A stretch of 5,155 nucleotides of DNA from an uncultured Clostridia bacterium (lineage in GTDB: Bacteria > Bacillota > Clostridia > Monoglobales > Monoglobaceae). The DNA lies in contig CAMCUJ010000118.1 in the NCBI GenBank assembly GCA_945878965.1, positions 1-5,155 on the forward strand, written 5' to 3'. The position numbers and the translations under genes are program-made. This document shows, one piece after another, positions 1 through 5,123 of the stretch (position 1 is its first letter; every line of letters begins with the position of its first letter). The notes beneath the pieces are model-generated. The model saw nothing but the letters and a program-made list of their open reading frames with translations. It was not told the DNA's origin and ran no database searches.

Positions 1-13
1 GCAATTGCTCTCA

Positions 14-40
14 CACGGGCGAACACAGTTCGCCCCTACC
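14..40. repeat. Palindromic intergenic repeat, unit 1
   Basis: A perfect 8-bp inverted repeat, GGGCGAAC at 17-24 and GTTCGCCC at 28-35, encloses the 3-base loop ACA. The outer sequence reads CACGGGCG on the left and CGCCCCTACC on the right. It is much GC-richer than the neighbouring genes and lies in a gene-free stretch. Units at 77-105 and 128-152 have similar ends with different cores. It resembles dispersed palindromic repeats that I recall from gut Clostridia, but that is from memory and was not searched. Confidence 0.7.
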
Positions 41-76
41 AATCAAACAATGTCATGTTTTAATTGTTGCAAGGTA

Positions 77-105
77 GTAGGGGACGGCGTCCTCGACGTC
101 CCGTA
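77..105. repeat. Palindromic intergenic repeat, unit 2
   Basis: GGGACG at 81-86 pairs with CGTCCC at 97-102 around a 10-base loop (87-96). The loop itself contains CGTCC, which could compete for the left arm. The ends read GTAGGGGACG and CGTCCCGTA, so the terminal GTA/GGG pattern is shared with units 1 and 3. No reading frame with a ribosome binding site crosses it. Confidence 0.6.
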
Positions 106-127
106 AGGCAGTGGTTGTTTATGTCGC

Positions 128-152
128 ACGGGCGGATTCCATATCCACCCGT
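128..152. repeat. Palindromic intergenic repeat, unit 3
   Basis: ACGGGCGGAT at 128-137 pairs with ATCCACCCGT at 143-152 around the loop TCCAT, with one C/A mismatch (133 against 147). The outer end reads ACGGG/CCCGT, as in the neighbouring units. A 7-base direct repeat, GCAATTG, occurs at 1-7 and 163-169 and so brackets all three units. A short partial look-alike of the unit 1 right end (CACGCCCTACAC) occurs at about 176-187. From there to 235 the DNA is AT-rich and I see nothing further. Confidence 0.6.
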
Positions 153-235
153 ACAAAGAACAGCAATTGATATTACACGCCCTACACCTTAAAGAACGTA
201 AATATTAAGATGTTATAAGATACTAATTATAGAAC

Positions 236-547
236 TCACATAAGCCTTCCACGCTTAACTGTGCCGCTGTAGTCTATTATTCCGCCTATGTTGGTTACAT
301 TGACATAACCCAGCTTCTTTACAATATTAAGTGCAGTACCGCTCCTTGCTCCGCTTCTGCAGTACAGATAAATCGGTGTATTGAAATCTTTAACTATATC
401 CTTAATTTTTTCTATTTCATCAAGCGGTATATTAATGCTGTCAGGAATATATCCTCCATTATATTCCTCAATGGTGCGTACATCAATTAAAACAACATTT
501 TCAGGCTTATTGTTTACATATTCATTAATAGTTTTTTCTCCGTTCAA
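236..547 (-). CDS. Single-domain rhodanese-like sulfurtransferase
   Basis: A 103-residue cytoplasmic protein with one rhodanese domain and no signal peptide. Seen directly: DVR at residues 22-24 followed by EEYNGGYIPDSINIP (27-41, the usual H-I replaced by Y-I), the catalytic loop CRSGARS at 63-69 with nucleophile Cys63, and a closing GG at 88-89. In this family the cysteine carries a persulfide and passes sulfur from thiosulfate or another donor to an acceptor; the acceptor here is unknown. The start is the TTG at 547: AGGAGA lies 9 bases upstream, while the ATG at 583 has no Shine-Dalgarno sequence and sits just past the ppa terminator. The length is normal for GlpE/PspE-like single-domain proteins. 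No convincing promoter of its own was seen, so it may depend on readthrough from ppa. Fold and active site are confident; the physiological role is not. Confidence 0.9.
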   Translation of the reverse strand: MNGEKTINEYVNNKPENVVLIDVRTIEEYNGGYIPDSINIPLDEIEKIKDIVKDFNTPIYLYCRSGARSGTALNIVKKLGYVNVTNIGGIIDYSGTVKRGRLM

Positions 548-556
548 TTCACACTC

Positions 557-562
557 TCTCCT
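557..562 (-). promoter_or_regulatory. Ribosome binding site deciding the rhodanese start
   Basis: AGGAGA on the minus strand, 9 bases before the TTG at 547. It lies inside the longer open frame that begins at the ATG at 583. That ATG is preceded only by A/T-rich sequence with no purine Shine-Dalgarno core, so translation most likely begins at the TTG. Confidence 0.75.
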
Positions 563-602
563 TTTATGAAGTATTTTTATCATAGTTTTAAATAAAATTT
601 AA

Positions 603-632
603 AGGCATATCTGCTTTAAAACAGATATACCT
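603..632 (-). terminator. Intrinsic terminator after ppa
   Basis: On the minus strand AGGTATATCTG (632-622) pairs with CAGATATGCCT (613-603), giving 11 pairs with one G-T wobble around an 8-base loop. A T-rich tail (TTTAAATTTTATTT) follows at about 602-589. It begins about 20 bases after the ppa stop codon and ends about 55 bases before the rhodanese TTG. The tail is interrupted by A residues, so termination may be incomplete. Confidence 0.7.
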
Positions 633-651
633 AATTTAATGCATATAAGTA

Positions 652-1185
652 TTATTTACAAAACTTATCTATATATTTATCAATAGCACGAGAAATAATC
701 TCAAGAGCCGCAGTTCTGTCCTGAACCTCACTTACAGCAGTTTCCTTATTCTCAAGTGCCTTATAAACCGAGAAGAAATGACGCATTTCATTAAATACGT
801 GCTCCGGAAGCTCCGAAATATCCTTATAAGTATTGTAGTTCGGGTCACTAAACGGTATAGCTATAATCTTTTCATCATTGTGACCGCTGTCTATCATAGA
901 AATTACACCTATAGGATAACATCTCACAAGTGACATAGGCTCAATAGATTCCGAACATAAAAGCAGAACATCAAGCGGGTCATTATCATCACCATAAGTT
1001 CTTGGAATAAATCCGTAATTTGCAGGATAGTGAGTTGATGTATAAAGAATTCTGTCAAGAATTATAAGACCGGTTTCCTTATCAAGCTCATACTTCTTCT
1101 TGCTTCCCTTGGGAATTTCTATTACACACACAAAGTCCTCCGGATTTATTCGTTTAGGACTTATATCATGCCATATATTACTCAT
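652..1185 (-). CDS. ppa: Inorganic pyrophosphatase (family I, soluble)
   Basis: A 177-residue cytoplasmic enzyme that hydrolyses pyrophosphate to two phosphates, pulling biosynthetic reactions forward; family I enzymes need Mg2+. The signature is D-N-D-P-L-D-V at residues 67-73. Residues matching the well-known E. coli active site can be placed by eye: Glu23, Lys31, Glu33, Arg45, Tyr57, Asp67, Asp69, Asp72, Asp99, Asp104, Lys106 and Tyr141-Lys142, so the full metal- and substrate-binding set appears intact. The length is typical of bacterial family I enzymes. The ATG at 1185 follows a purine-rich GGAAAGGGTG, a moderate Shine-Dalgarno sequence. The gene has its own strong promoter (1286-1314), a leader with two tandem palindromic repeats, and a hairpin terminator (603-632), so it is probably a single-gene unit. 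The upstream PRTase would produce pyrophosphate, its substrate. Confidence 0.97.
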   Translation of the reverse strand: MSNIWHDISPKRINPEDFVCVIEIPKGSKKKYELDKETGLIILDRILYTSTHYPANYGFIPRTYGDDNDPLDVLLLCSESIEPMSLVRCYPIGVISMIDSGHNDEKIIAIPFSDPNYNTYKDISELPEHVFNEMRHFFSVYKALENKETAVSEVQDRTAALEIISRAIDKYIDKFCK

Positions 1186-1202
1186 TTTCTACACCCTTTC
1201 CT

Positions 1203-1227
1203 TTCAATAAGACACAAAGTGCCGTAA
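1203..1227. repeat. Palindromic repeat family R, degenerate copy a
   Basis: This 25-bp unit begins TTCAATAAG and has the core GACAC AAA GTGCC. It directly abuts copy b, giving a tandem pair with a 25-bp period. Against copy b it differs at five positions. One pair of changes is compensatory (G-C to A-T in the stem), and another leaves a G-U pair in minus-strand RNA, so a hairpin can still form. It lies in the ppa leader, ending about 18 bases before the start codon. Confidence 0.7.
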
Positions 1228-1253
1228 TTCAATAAGGCGCAGAGCGCCGTTAT
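1228..1253. repeat. Palindromic repeat family R, copy b
   Basis: The core GGCGC AGA GCGCC is flanked by AATAA on the left and a bulged G plus TTAT on the right, forming about 9 bp of stem with a 3-base loop. It matches copies c (5011-5042) and d (5124-5155) upstream of feoB up to its right end, where it diverges. It lies between the ppa promoter and copy a, so it should be transcribed as part of the ppa 5' leader. Confidence 0.85.
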
Positions 1254-1285
1254 CACAACTTCCAACTGTATAATATCATAAATCA

Positions 1286-1314
1286 ATTATAACATTTTTA
1301 TTAAGCATTTTCAA
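1286..1314 (-). promoter_or_regulatory. Sigma-A-type promoter of ppa
   Basis: On the minus strand the -35 box is TTGAAA (1314-1309) and the -10 box a perfect TATAAT (1291-1286), with a 17-base spacer. A TG one base before the -10 gives an extended -10 element (TGTTATAAT). It lies 24 bases past the PRTase stop codon. Transcription would begin near 1279, giving a leader of roughly 95 bases before the ppa ATG that contains repeat copies b and a. Confidence 0.85.
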
Positions 1315-1337
1315 TAGCCTATTTCAACAATAATAGT

Positions 1338-1895
1338 TTAAATAGCATTACCCTCTTTATCAAAAAGCGGCAACTTTTCAAGGAAAATTATATCATCACG
1401 GTCTGCTGCCTCACCCTCAGCCAAAACTGCCATTTTGCCGACAATATCGCCTTCGGCAGCCTTTACAAGCTCCTCAATCGCCCGAAGCGACTCGCCTGTG
1501 CTTATAACGTCATCCACAATAAGTACTCTTTTCCCCTTAAGTGCATTAACATCATCCTCGCCGATACATAAGGTTTGAACTCCTTTAGTAGTTATTGACT
1601 GAACCTCTACCTTTAATACATTCTTCATATAAAGCTTTTCAGCCTTTCGTGCAACTATGTAATTATCGGCATCAATCTGTCTTGCCATCTCATAAATAAG
1701 CGGAATACCCTTGCATTCTGCCGTAATCATAATATCAAACTCAGGCGCTTTTTTTAAAAGCTCCTCTGCCGCCGCACGGGTAATTTCAACATCACCAAAC
1801 ATAATAAACGCACCTATCTGAAGCTCATCGCTTATAGGAAAAAGCGGAAGTCTGCGGGTAAGTCCCGCAATTTTCATTTCATAATCTTTTTTCAT
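1338..1895 (-). CDS. Type I phosphoribosyltransferase, APRT-like
   Basis: A 185-residue soluble protein with a type I PRTase fold. The PRPP-binding signature VLIVDDVISTGES is at residues 124-136, with the paired acidic residues DD and the TG(E/D)S phosphate loop intact. ECKGIPL (60-66) sits where adenine PRTases have EARG, the pyrophosphate-contacting loop, and RKAEKLYM (83-90) resembles the RKPGKLP stretch before the flexible catalytic loop. Such enzymes join a base to PRPP and release pyrophosphate. The base used here cannot be read from the sequence; a purine is the best guess, but the N-terminal hood differs from ordinary Apt, so no symbol is given. The ATG at 1895 has a good Shine-Dalgarno sequence (GAGGTG, 8 bases upstream). 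A regulatory role, as in PurR- or PyrR-like PRTases, is possible, but no DNA-binding domain is present. Confidence 0.85.
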   Translation of the reverse strand: MKKDYEMKIAGLTRRLPLFPISDELQIGAFIMFGDVEITRAAAEELLKKAPEFDIMITAECKGIPLIYEMARQIDADNYIVARKAEKLYMKNVLKVEVQSITTKGVQTLCIGEDDVNALKGKRVLIVDDVISTGESLRAIEELVKAAEGDIVGKMAVLAEGEAADRDDIIFLEKLPLFDKEGNAI

Positions 1896-1912
1896 TGTTA
1901 AAACACCTCTTT

Positions 1913-1942
1913 TGTATAATTAAATAGTAATTAATCTGCCAA
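1913..1942 (-). promoter_or_regulatory. Candidate promoter of the PRTase gene
   Basis: On the minus strand a -35-like TTGGCA (1942-1937, five of six matches to TTGACA) is followed after 18 bases by TATACA (1918-1913, four of six matches to TATAAT). The inverted repeat at 1944-1974 ends one base upstream of the -35 box. If used, it would start transcription almost at the Shine-Dalgarno sequence, leaving a very short leader, so the call is tentative. Confidence 0.35.
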
Positions 1943-1943
1943 C

Positions 1944-1974
1944 CTTTTTGTTTTAACACAGTTCAAACAAAAAG
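1944..1974. promoter_or_regulatory. Inverted repeat between lysR and the PRTase gene, operator-like
   Basis: A 31-bp imperfect palindrome: CTTTTTGTTT on the left pairs with AAACAAAAAG on the right (10 bp), then one mismatch, then AAC/GTT, with a 3-base loop. An outer pair, GTAATTAA (1927-1934) and TTAATTAC (1980-1987), nests around it with nearly the same centre. On the minus strand the palindrome is not followed by a T run, so it is a poor terminator for lysR. Its place next to a possible -35 box suggests a protein-binding site, but an inefficient terminator cannot be excluded. Confidence 0.45.
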
Positions 1975-1996
1975 TATTTTTAATTACGCATTGATT

Positions 1997-2902
1997 TTAA
2001 GTTTTGTTTACCGAATCTTTAAGCAATTCGATATACCTGTTTGCAATAGTGCTTCTTACGCTGTTCTCACGATAAATATATCCGATTTTCATCACAGTTT
2101 CCGAATTAAGCGGAACAGCGGTAATATTATCTCTGTTCAAATCACCGCTTAAAACACCGCTTGAAACGGTATATCCGTTAAGTCCTATAAGGAGATTAAA
2201 AAGTGTCGCTCTGTCGGTAACATTTATCTGCTTATTCTGAATCCACGACGGAACTATTTCCTCAGCGAAATGTGCCGAATCACTGTCACCCTGAACAAAT
2301 GATAAATACGGATACGGGTCAAGCTCATTAAACTCCACCATTTCCTTACTTGCAAGGGGATGAGTCTTACTTATAAAAATATGAGGCTTTGCTCTGAAAA
2401 GCTCACAAAAACAAAGATGGTTTTCACTAAGATATTTTTGTAAAAAGGTTTCGTTTACATCGTCCATATAAATTACACCTATCTCACTTCTTAAATCTCT
2501 GACATTATCTATTATCTCCGAGGTTCTTGTTTCACGAATAGAAAATCGGTATTTATCTTCTCCAAGCTCATTTACAAGACGGATAAACGAGCTTACAGAA
2601 AAAGCATAGTGCTGGGTTGAAACCGAAAATCTGATTTTATCGTTGTCACGATTTAAATACCTTGACTTAACAGCTTCGGTCTGCTCCACAATCTGAGCCG
2701 CATAATTCAAAAAATCCGCTCCGTCCTGAGTGATAATGATACCTTTGCTGCTGCGTGTAAATATTGAAATTCCAATCTCCTTTTCAAGCTCCGCAATTGA
2801 ATTAGACAAGCTCGGCTGACTCATAAACAGCCGTCTTGATGCCTCATTCATAGATGAGCATTTTGCCGTTTCAACCACATATTTAAGCTGCTGAAGGGTC
2901 AT
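1997..2902 (-). CDS. LysR-family transcriptional regulator, CpsY/MtaR-like
   Basis: A 301-residue regulator of normal LTTR length. The N-terminal winged helix-turn-helix is at about residues 2-60, with the motif stretch MNEASRRLFMSQPSLSNSI at 18-36. The linker helix is at about 63-85, and a two-lobed effector-binding domain covers about 90-290. The stretches STQHYAF, RETRT.EIID, RSEIGV and DRATLFNLLIGLNGYT closely recall streptococcal CpsY/MtaR, regulators tied to methionine supply; this is recognition from memory, not an alignment. The start is the ATG at 2902: AGGAGGAG ends 8 bases upstream, whereas an in-frame GTG at 2911 overlaps that Shine-Dalgarno sequence. The ATG lies one base after the stop of the Cys-rich gene, so translation is probably coupled, and the gene belongs to the feoB operon. 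Unlike a classic LTTR it has no divergent neighbour here, so its target and effector are unknown. Confidence 0.92.
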   Translation of the reverse strand: MTLQQLKYVVETAKCSSMNEASRRLFMSQPSLSNSIAELEKEIGISIFTRSSKGIIITQDGADFLNYAAQIVEQTEAVKSRYLNRDNDKIRFSVSTQHYAFSVSSFIRLVNELGEDKYRFSIRETRTSEIIDNVRDLRSEIGVIYMDDVNETFLQKYLSENHLCFCELFRAKPHIFISKTHPLASKEMVEFNELDPYPYLSFVQGDSDSAHFAEEIVPSWIQNKQINVTDRATLFNLLIGLNGYTVSSGVLSGDLNRDNITAVPLNSETVMKIGYIYRENSVRSTIANRYIELLKDSVNKT

Positions 2903-2903
2903 T

Positions 2904-3074
2904 TCAGTCACTCCTCCTATCCTTGCCGCCGCAAGAATTACACTTTAAATCAGTCTTTTTAAGACAATTCCTACAGTTACCATTACAAATTGTCAAAATA
3001 CTTCTGCATCTTACACAGTAATTTCCGTAACTTATATCATTCTCAAAACCACATATACTGCATTTAACCTTCAT
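2904..3074 (-). CDS. Small cysteine-rich double zinc-ribbon-like protein
   Basis: A 56-residue protein with nine cysteines: Cys5-x2-Cys8, Cys20-x2-Cys23, Cys30-x3-Cys34-x2-Cys37 and Cys45-x2-Cys48. The two halves look like successive treble-clef or zinc-ribbon knuckles able to bind Zn or Fe. There is no signal peptide and no membrane segment, so it is not the usual FeoB-associated Cys-rich membrane protein. Evidence that it is real: the ATG at 3074 comes 24 bases after the feoB stop codon, GGTGA lies 7 bases before the ATG, and the TGA at 2906-2904 is one base from the lysR ATG, whose Shine-Dalgarno sequence is inside this gene's last codons. I do not recognise the family. Its position suggests a small metal-binding partner of FeoB, by analogy to FeoC, or a co-factor of the LysR protein; both are inference. 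It may be missed by gene finders because of its length. Confidence 0.75.
   Translation of the reverse strand: MKVKCSICGFENDISYGNYCVRCRSILTICNGNCRNCLKKTDLKCNSCGGKDRRSD
2911..2918 (-). promoter_or_regulatory. Ribosome binding site of lysR inside the Cys-rich gene
   Basis: AGGAGGAG on the minus strand, 8 bases before the ATG at 2902. It forms the AGG-AGG-AG part of codons 53-55 of the small Cys-rich gene. Ribosomes finishing that gene would stop at this site, the arrangement expected for translational coupling. It also rules against the GTG at 2911 as the lysR start. Confidence 0.85.
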
Positions 3075-3098
3075 AACTCAATCACCGTCCGCTAAAGC

Positions 3099-4985
3099 TT
3101 AAATTAACGCAAGACCCCATGCTAAAATTCCGCCCACAAAGAACGCAATAATAAAGCTGAACAGCCATATACAGATTGCCTCAAGCTTTGAACGCTCCTT
3201 GAACATTGTAAGAACACTCGCAATGCAAGGAACAAACAAAGTAAGAGTGACCATTGCAACAAGAACCTGATTAGGCGTCATAGGCAAATCATTAAGCCCC
3301 GCAACACCAAAATCCCTTCTCATAAGTCCCATTACAAAAGCGACAGCCGCCTCCTTTGGAAGTCTTAAAACTCCTGTAACCAAAGGCATTGCCGCCCTTG
3401 ATATCTTTTCAAGTATTCCTGTATAGTCACAAATTGAAATAAGTAACGCACCGATTGAAAAAATTCCAAATGCCTCAACAATAAAACCATAAGTTTTACT
3501 GTAGGTTTTCTTAAGCACATTTTTAATCTGAGGAAGTCTTAAATGCGGAAGGTCAATCATAAGAGTAGTTGAAGTCCCGCTTAGCATTTTATTTAAAACA
3601 GTTCCCACAATCGCAAAAATTAAAACAATAGTTACTGTATATATTGTTATATAAACCGGGCCAAGAGGTGCAATTTTAGCTATTATAAGCCCCATCTGTG
3701 CCGAGCACGGAATAGTGATTCCGAGAAGCGCTGTAGCTATTACCTTTTCACGTCTTGTTCCAAGCAGTCTTGTTGAAACGGTTGCGGCAGTTACACAGCC
3801 AAAGCCGAGTATTATAGGAATTATCGCTCTGCCGTTAAGTCCAAGCTTTGAAAACAGCTTGTCAACCAAAACCGCAATTCTCGGAAGATATCCGGAATCT
3901 TCAAGCACCGAAAGCGACAGATAAAACGCCGCAACAAGAGGAAGCAAAAGTCCGAATATGTATACCGGAACCATAGTTAAAAGTCCAAATTCTCCAATAA
4001 GAATCTGACCGAAGAATGTTTCCTTAGGAATAATACCGCCAATCAGCCACTCGACAAAAGGTCTGTAATATCCCTCCATTATAACGCCCTCGGTAATTTC
4101 AACCACATATTGTGCGGCAACAACTCCGACAAACCAAAACAGAAATGCAAGACAAATCAAAAATGCAGGAACTCCAAACCAAGGCTTAAGCAAAAGCTCT
4201 CCAAGCTTTGCCGAAAAACCTTTTTTAATATCACTTTCGTCAACTACATCATTTACGATTTTATCCACATATGTACGACGCTGTGCATAAACGCTGTCAC
4301 GCAATTGAGTTTCATCAAGCTTGTACTTTTCAAGCGTGTAGGGGTCATCCTCCATAATCATTACAAGCTCGGGAATGTTATCCGTTATATGTGAAAGTTC
4401 ATTTATATACTTATCAATATTTTCAGTCTTATTTCCCTTTGAAGCACTGTGAACAGAATTTTTAAGTTCATCTATGCCCTGTCCACTCAGTGCCTTTGAC
4501 TCAATAATAGGCACTCCAAGATATTCTCTCAATTTTTCGGTATCAATCTTAAGACCGCTGATTTCAACCTCATCCATCATATTAAGACAAACTATCATAC
4601 GCTTGTCCATATCTATAAGCTGCTGAGTCAGAAACAAATCTCTGTGAAGATGCACAGCATCAACTACATTTATAATAATATCGCCTTCAAGAATTACATC
4701 TCTTGCAACTCTTTCCTCATCATTAAAGCTCGAAACTCCGTAAACTCCGGGAGTATCAATCACCGTATAGCCGTGCCATTTTCCTTTTGAAACATCAACG
4801 GTTGTACCCGGAAAATTTGAAACCTCGACATAAGCTCCGGTAATTCCATTGAAGAATACCGATTTTCCTACATTCGGATTTCCTGCAAGCACAATAGTCT
4901 TTATATCACTATTCTCACTGTTTTCTATATTGTTTTTCACATTTACACATTTATCTGTTCTATCTTTATGTGCGGTTTTACTCAA
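3099..4985 (-). CDS. feoB: Ferrous iron transport protein B (FeoB), GTPase-gated membrane transporter
   Basis: A 628-residue inner-membrane Fe2+ importer. The N-terminal G domain has G1 GNPNVGKS (35-42), G2 PGTT (59-62), G3 DTPG (77-80), G4 NMMD (135-138) and a G5-like SKALSGQG (163-170). A helical cytosolic domain (about 185-270) follows, then about nine hydrophobic segments between 270 and 627. Pore-region cysteines lie in GFGC (Cys397), IPCSAQ (Cys427) and VPCIAS (Cys587). GFGC is followed by VTAATVSTR, not the NVPA of E. coli-type FeoB, pointing to a variant branch often labelled FeoB2. The protein is shorter than the roughly 770-residue E. coli FeoB but near other short forms. The start is the TTG at 4985, with AGGAAG 9 bases upstream; the frame stays open to a TTG at 5015, but that lies inside a dispersed repeat. 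No feoA is fused or present, though it could lie upstream outside the window. No Fur-like box was seen in 4986-5155. Confidence 0.95.
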   Translation of the reverse strand: MSKTAHKDRTDKCVNVKNNIENSENSDIKTIVLAGNPNVGKSVFFNGITGAYVEVSNFPGTTVDVSKGKWHGYTVIDTPGVYGVSSFNDEERVARDVILEGDIIINVVDAVHLHRDLFLTQQLIDMDKRMIVCLNMMDEVEISGLKIDTEKLREYLGVPIIESKALSGQGIDELKNSVHSASKGNKTENIDKYINELSHITDNIPELVMIMEDDPYTLEKYKLDETQLRDSVYAQRRTYVDKIVNDVVDESDIKKGFSAKLGELLLKPWFGVPAFLICLAFLFWFVGVVAAQYVVEITEGVIMEGYYRPFVEWLIGGIIPKETFFGQILIGEFGLLTMVPVYIFGLLLPLVAAFYLSLSVLEDSGYLPRIAVLVDKLFSKLGLNGRAIIPIILGFGCVTAATVSTRLLGTRREKVIATALLGITIPCSAQMGLIIAKIAPLGPVYITIYTVTIVLIFAIVGTVLNKMLSGTSTTLMIDLPHLRLPQIKNVLKKTYSKTYGFIVEAFGIFSIGALLISICDYTGILEKISRAAMPLVTGVLRLPKEAAVAFVMGLMRRDFGVAGLNDLPMTPNQVLVAMVTLTLFVPCIASVLTMFKERSKLEAICIWLFSFIIAFFVGGILAWGLALI

Positions 4986-4994
4986 GCTTATACA

Positions 4995-5000
4995 CTTCCT
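4995..5000 (-). promoter_or_regulatory. Ribosome binding site deciding the feoB start
   Basis: AGGAAG on the minus strand (within GAGAGGAAG), 9 bases before the TTG at 4985. The alternative upstream TTG at 5015 belongs to repeat copy c and is preceded by repeat sequence lacking a Shine-Dalgarno core. Confidence 0.7.
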
Positions 5001-5010
5001 CTCAAAATTT

Positions 5011-5042
5011 TTCAATAAGGCGCAGAGTGCCGTTATTCAACG
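5011..5042. repeat. Palindromic repeat family R, copy c
   Basis: A 32-bp unit with core GGCGC AGA GTGCC flanked by AATAA and TTATT (one bulged G on the right). It is identical to copy d (5124-5155) at 31 of 32 positions; the difference is T against C in the stem. In plus-strand RNA that change keeps a G-U pair; in minus-strand RNA it makes an A-C mismatch. It ends 25 bases before the feoB start codon. Confidence 0.9.
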
Positions 5043-5075
5043 TTTTCAGTGGGAAAAAGGTATTCCCACCGAAAA
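5043..5075. repeat. Hairpin-forming inverted repeat upstream of feoB
   Basis: TTTTC (5043-5047), one mismatch and GTGGGAA (5049-5055) pair with TTCCCAC (5063-5069), one mismatch and GAAAA (5071-5075). The result is a 12-pair stem with one internal mismatch around the 7-base loop AAAGGTA. No T run follows on the minus strand. It fills the space between repeat copy c and the next hairpin. Confidence 0.7.
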
Positions 5076-5121
5076 AATCAAGTGGCACCCGCCGCCTCTT
5101 AGGCGGGGGACATCTTGATTT
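5072..5121 (-). terminator. Terminator-like GC-rich hairpin upstream of feoB
   Basis: On the minus strand AAATCAAG (5121-5114) pairs with CTTGATTT (5082-5075). A GC-rich inner stem, CCCGCC at 5107-5102 (minus strand) with GGCGGG at 5093-5088, closes around an 8-base loop; a shifted pairing of GGCGG with CCGCC is also possible. A run of six T (5077-5072) follows on the minus strand, partly inside the stem. It could end an upstream transcript or attenuate feoB. Because it is boxed in by two copies of family R, it may instead be part of a composite repeat. Confidence 0.5.
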
Positions 5122-5123
5122 AG

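Noticed and set aside
1..190. CRISPR array
   Set aside because: The units are palindromes with different cores and irregular spacing, not identical repeats separated by unique spacers.
381..569. Plus-strand open frame of 62 codons
   Set aside because: It is antisense to the rhodanese gene, has no Shine-Dalgarno sequence of note, and its protein matches nothing recognisable.
582..595. Half-match to a MtaR/MetR-type box (ATAGTTT followed by AAA) near the rhodanese start
   Set aside because: Only one half is present and A/T-rich DNA gives such matches by chance. A similar fragment at about 1332-1345 lies over the PRTase stop codon.
2904..3074. FeoB-associated Cys-rich membrane protein or FeoA
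   Set aside because: The small protein has no hydrophobic segment and no SH3-like FeoA sequence, so neither family name is justified.
3715..3924. Plus-strand open frame of 69 codons
   Set aside because: It lies entirely antisense to the FeoB membrane domain and mirrors its codon pattern.
4110..4394. Plus-strand open frame of 94 codons
   Set aside because: It is antisense to feoB, with no family motif. Its cysteines and lysines arise from the complement of hydrophobic FeoB codons.
4849..5118. Plus-strand open frame of 89 codons running into the repeat block
   Set aside because: It is antisense to the feoB G domain and ends in palindromic repeat sequence, so it is not a plausible gene.
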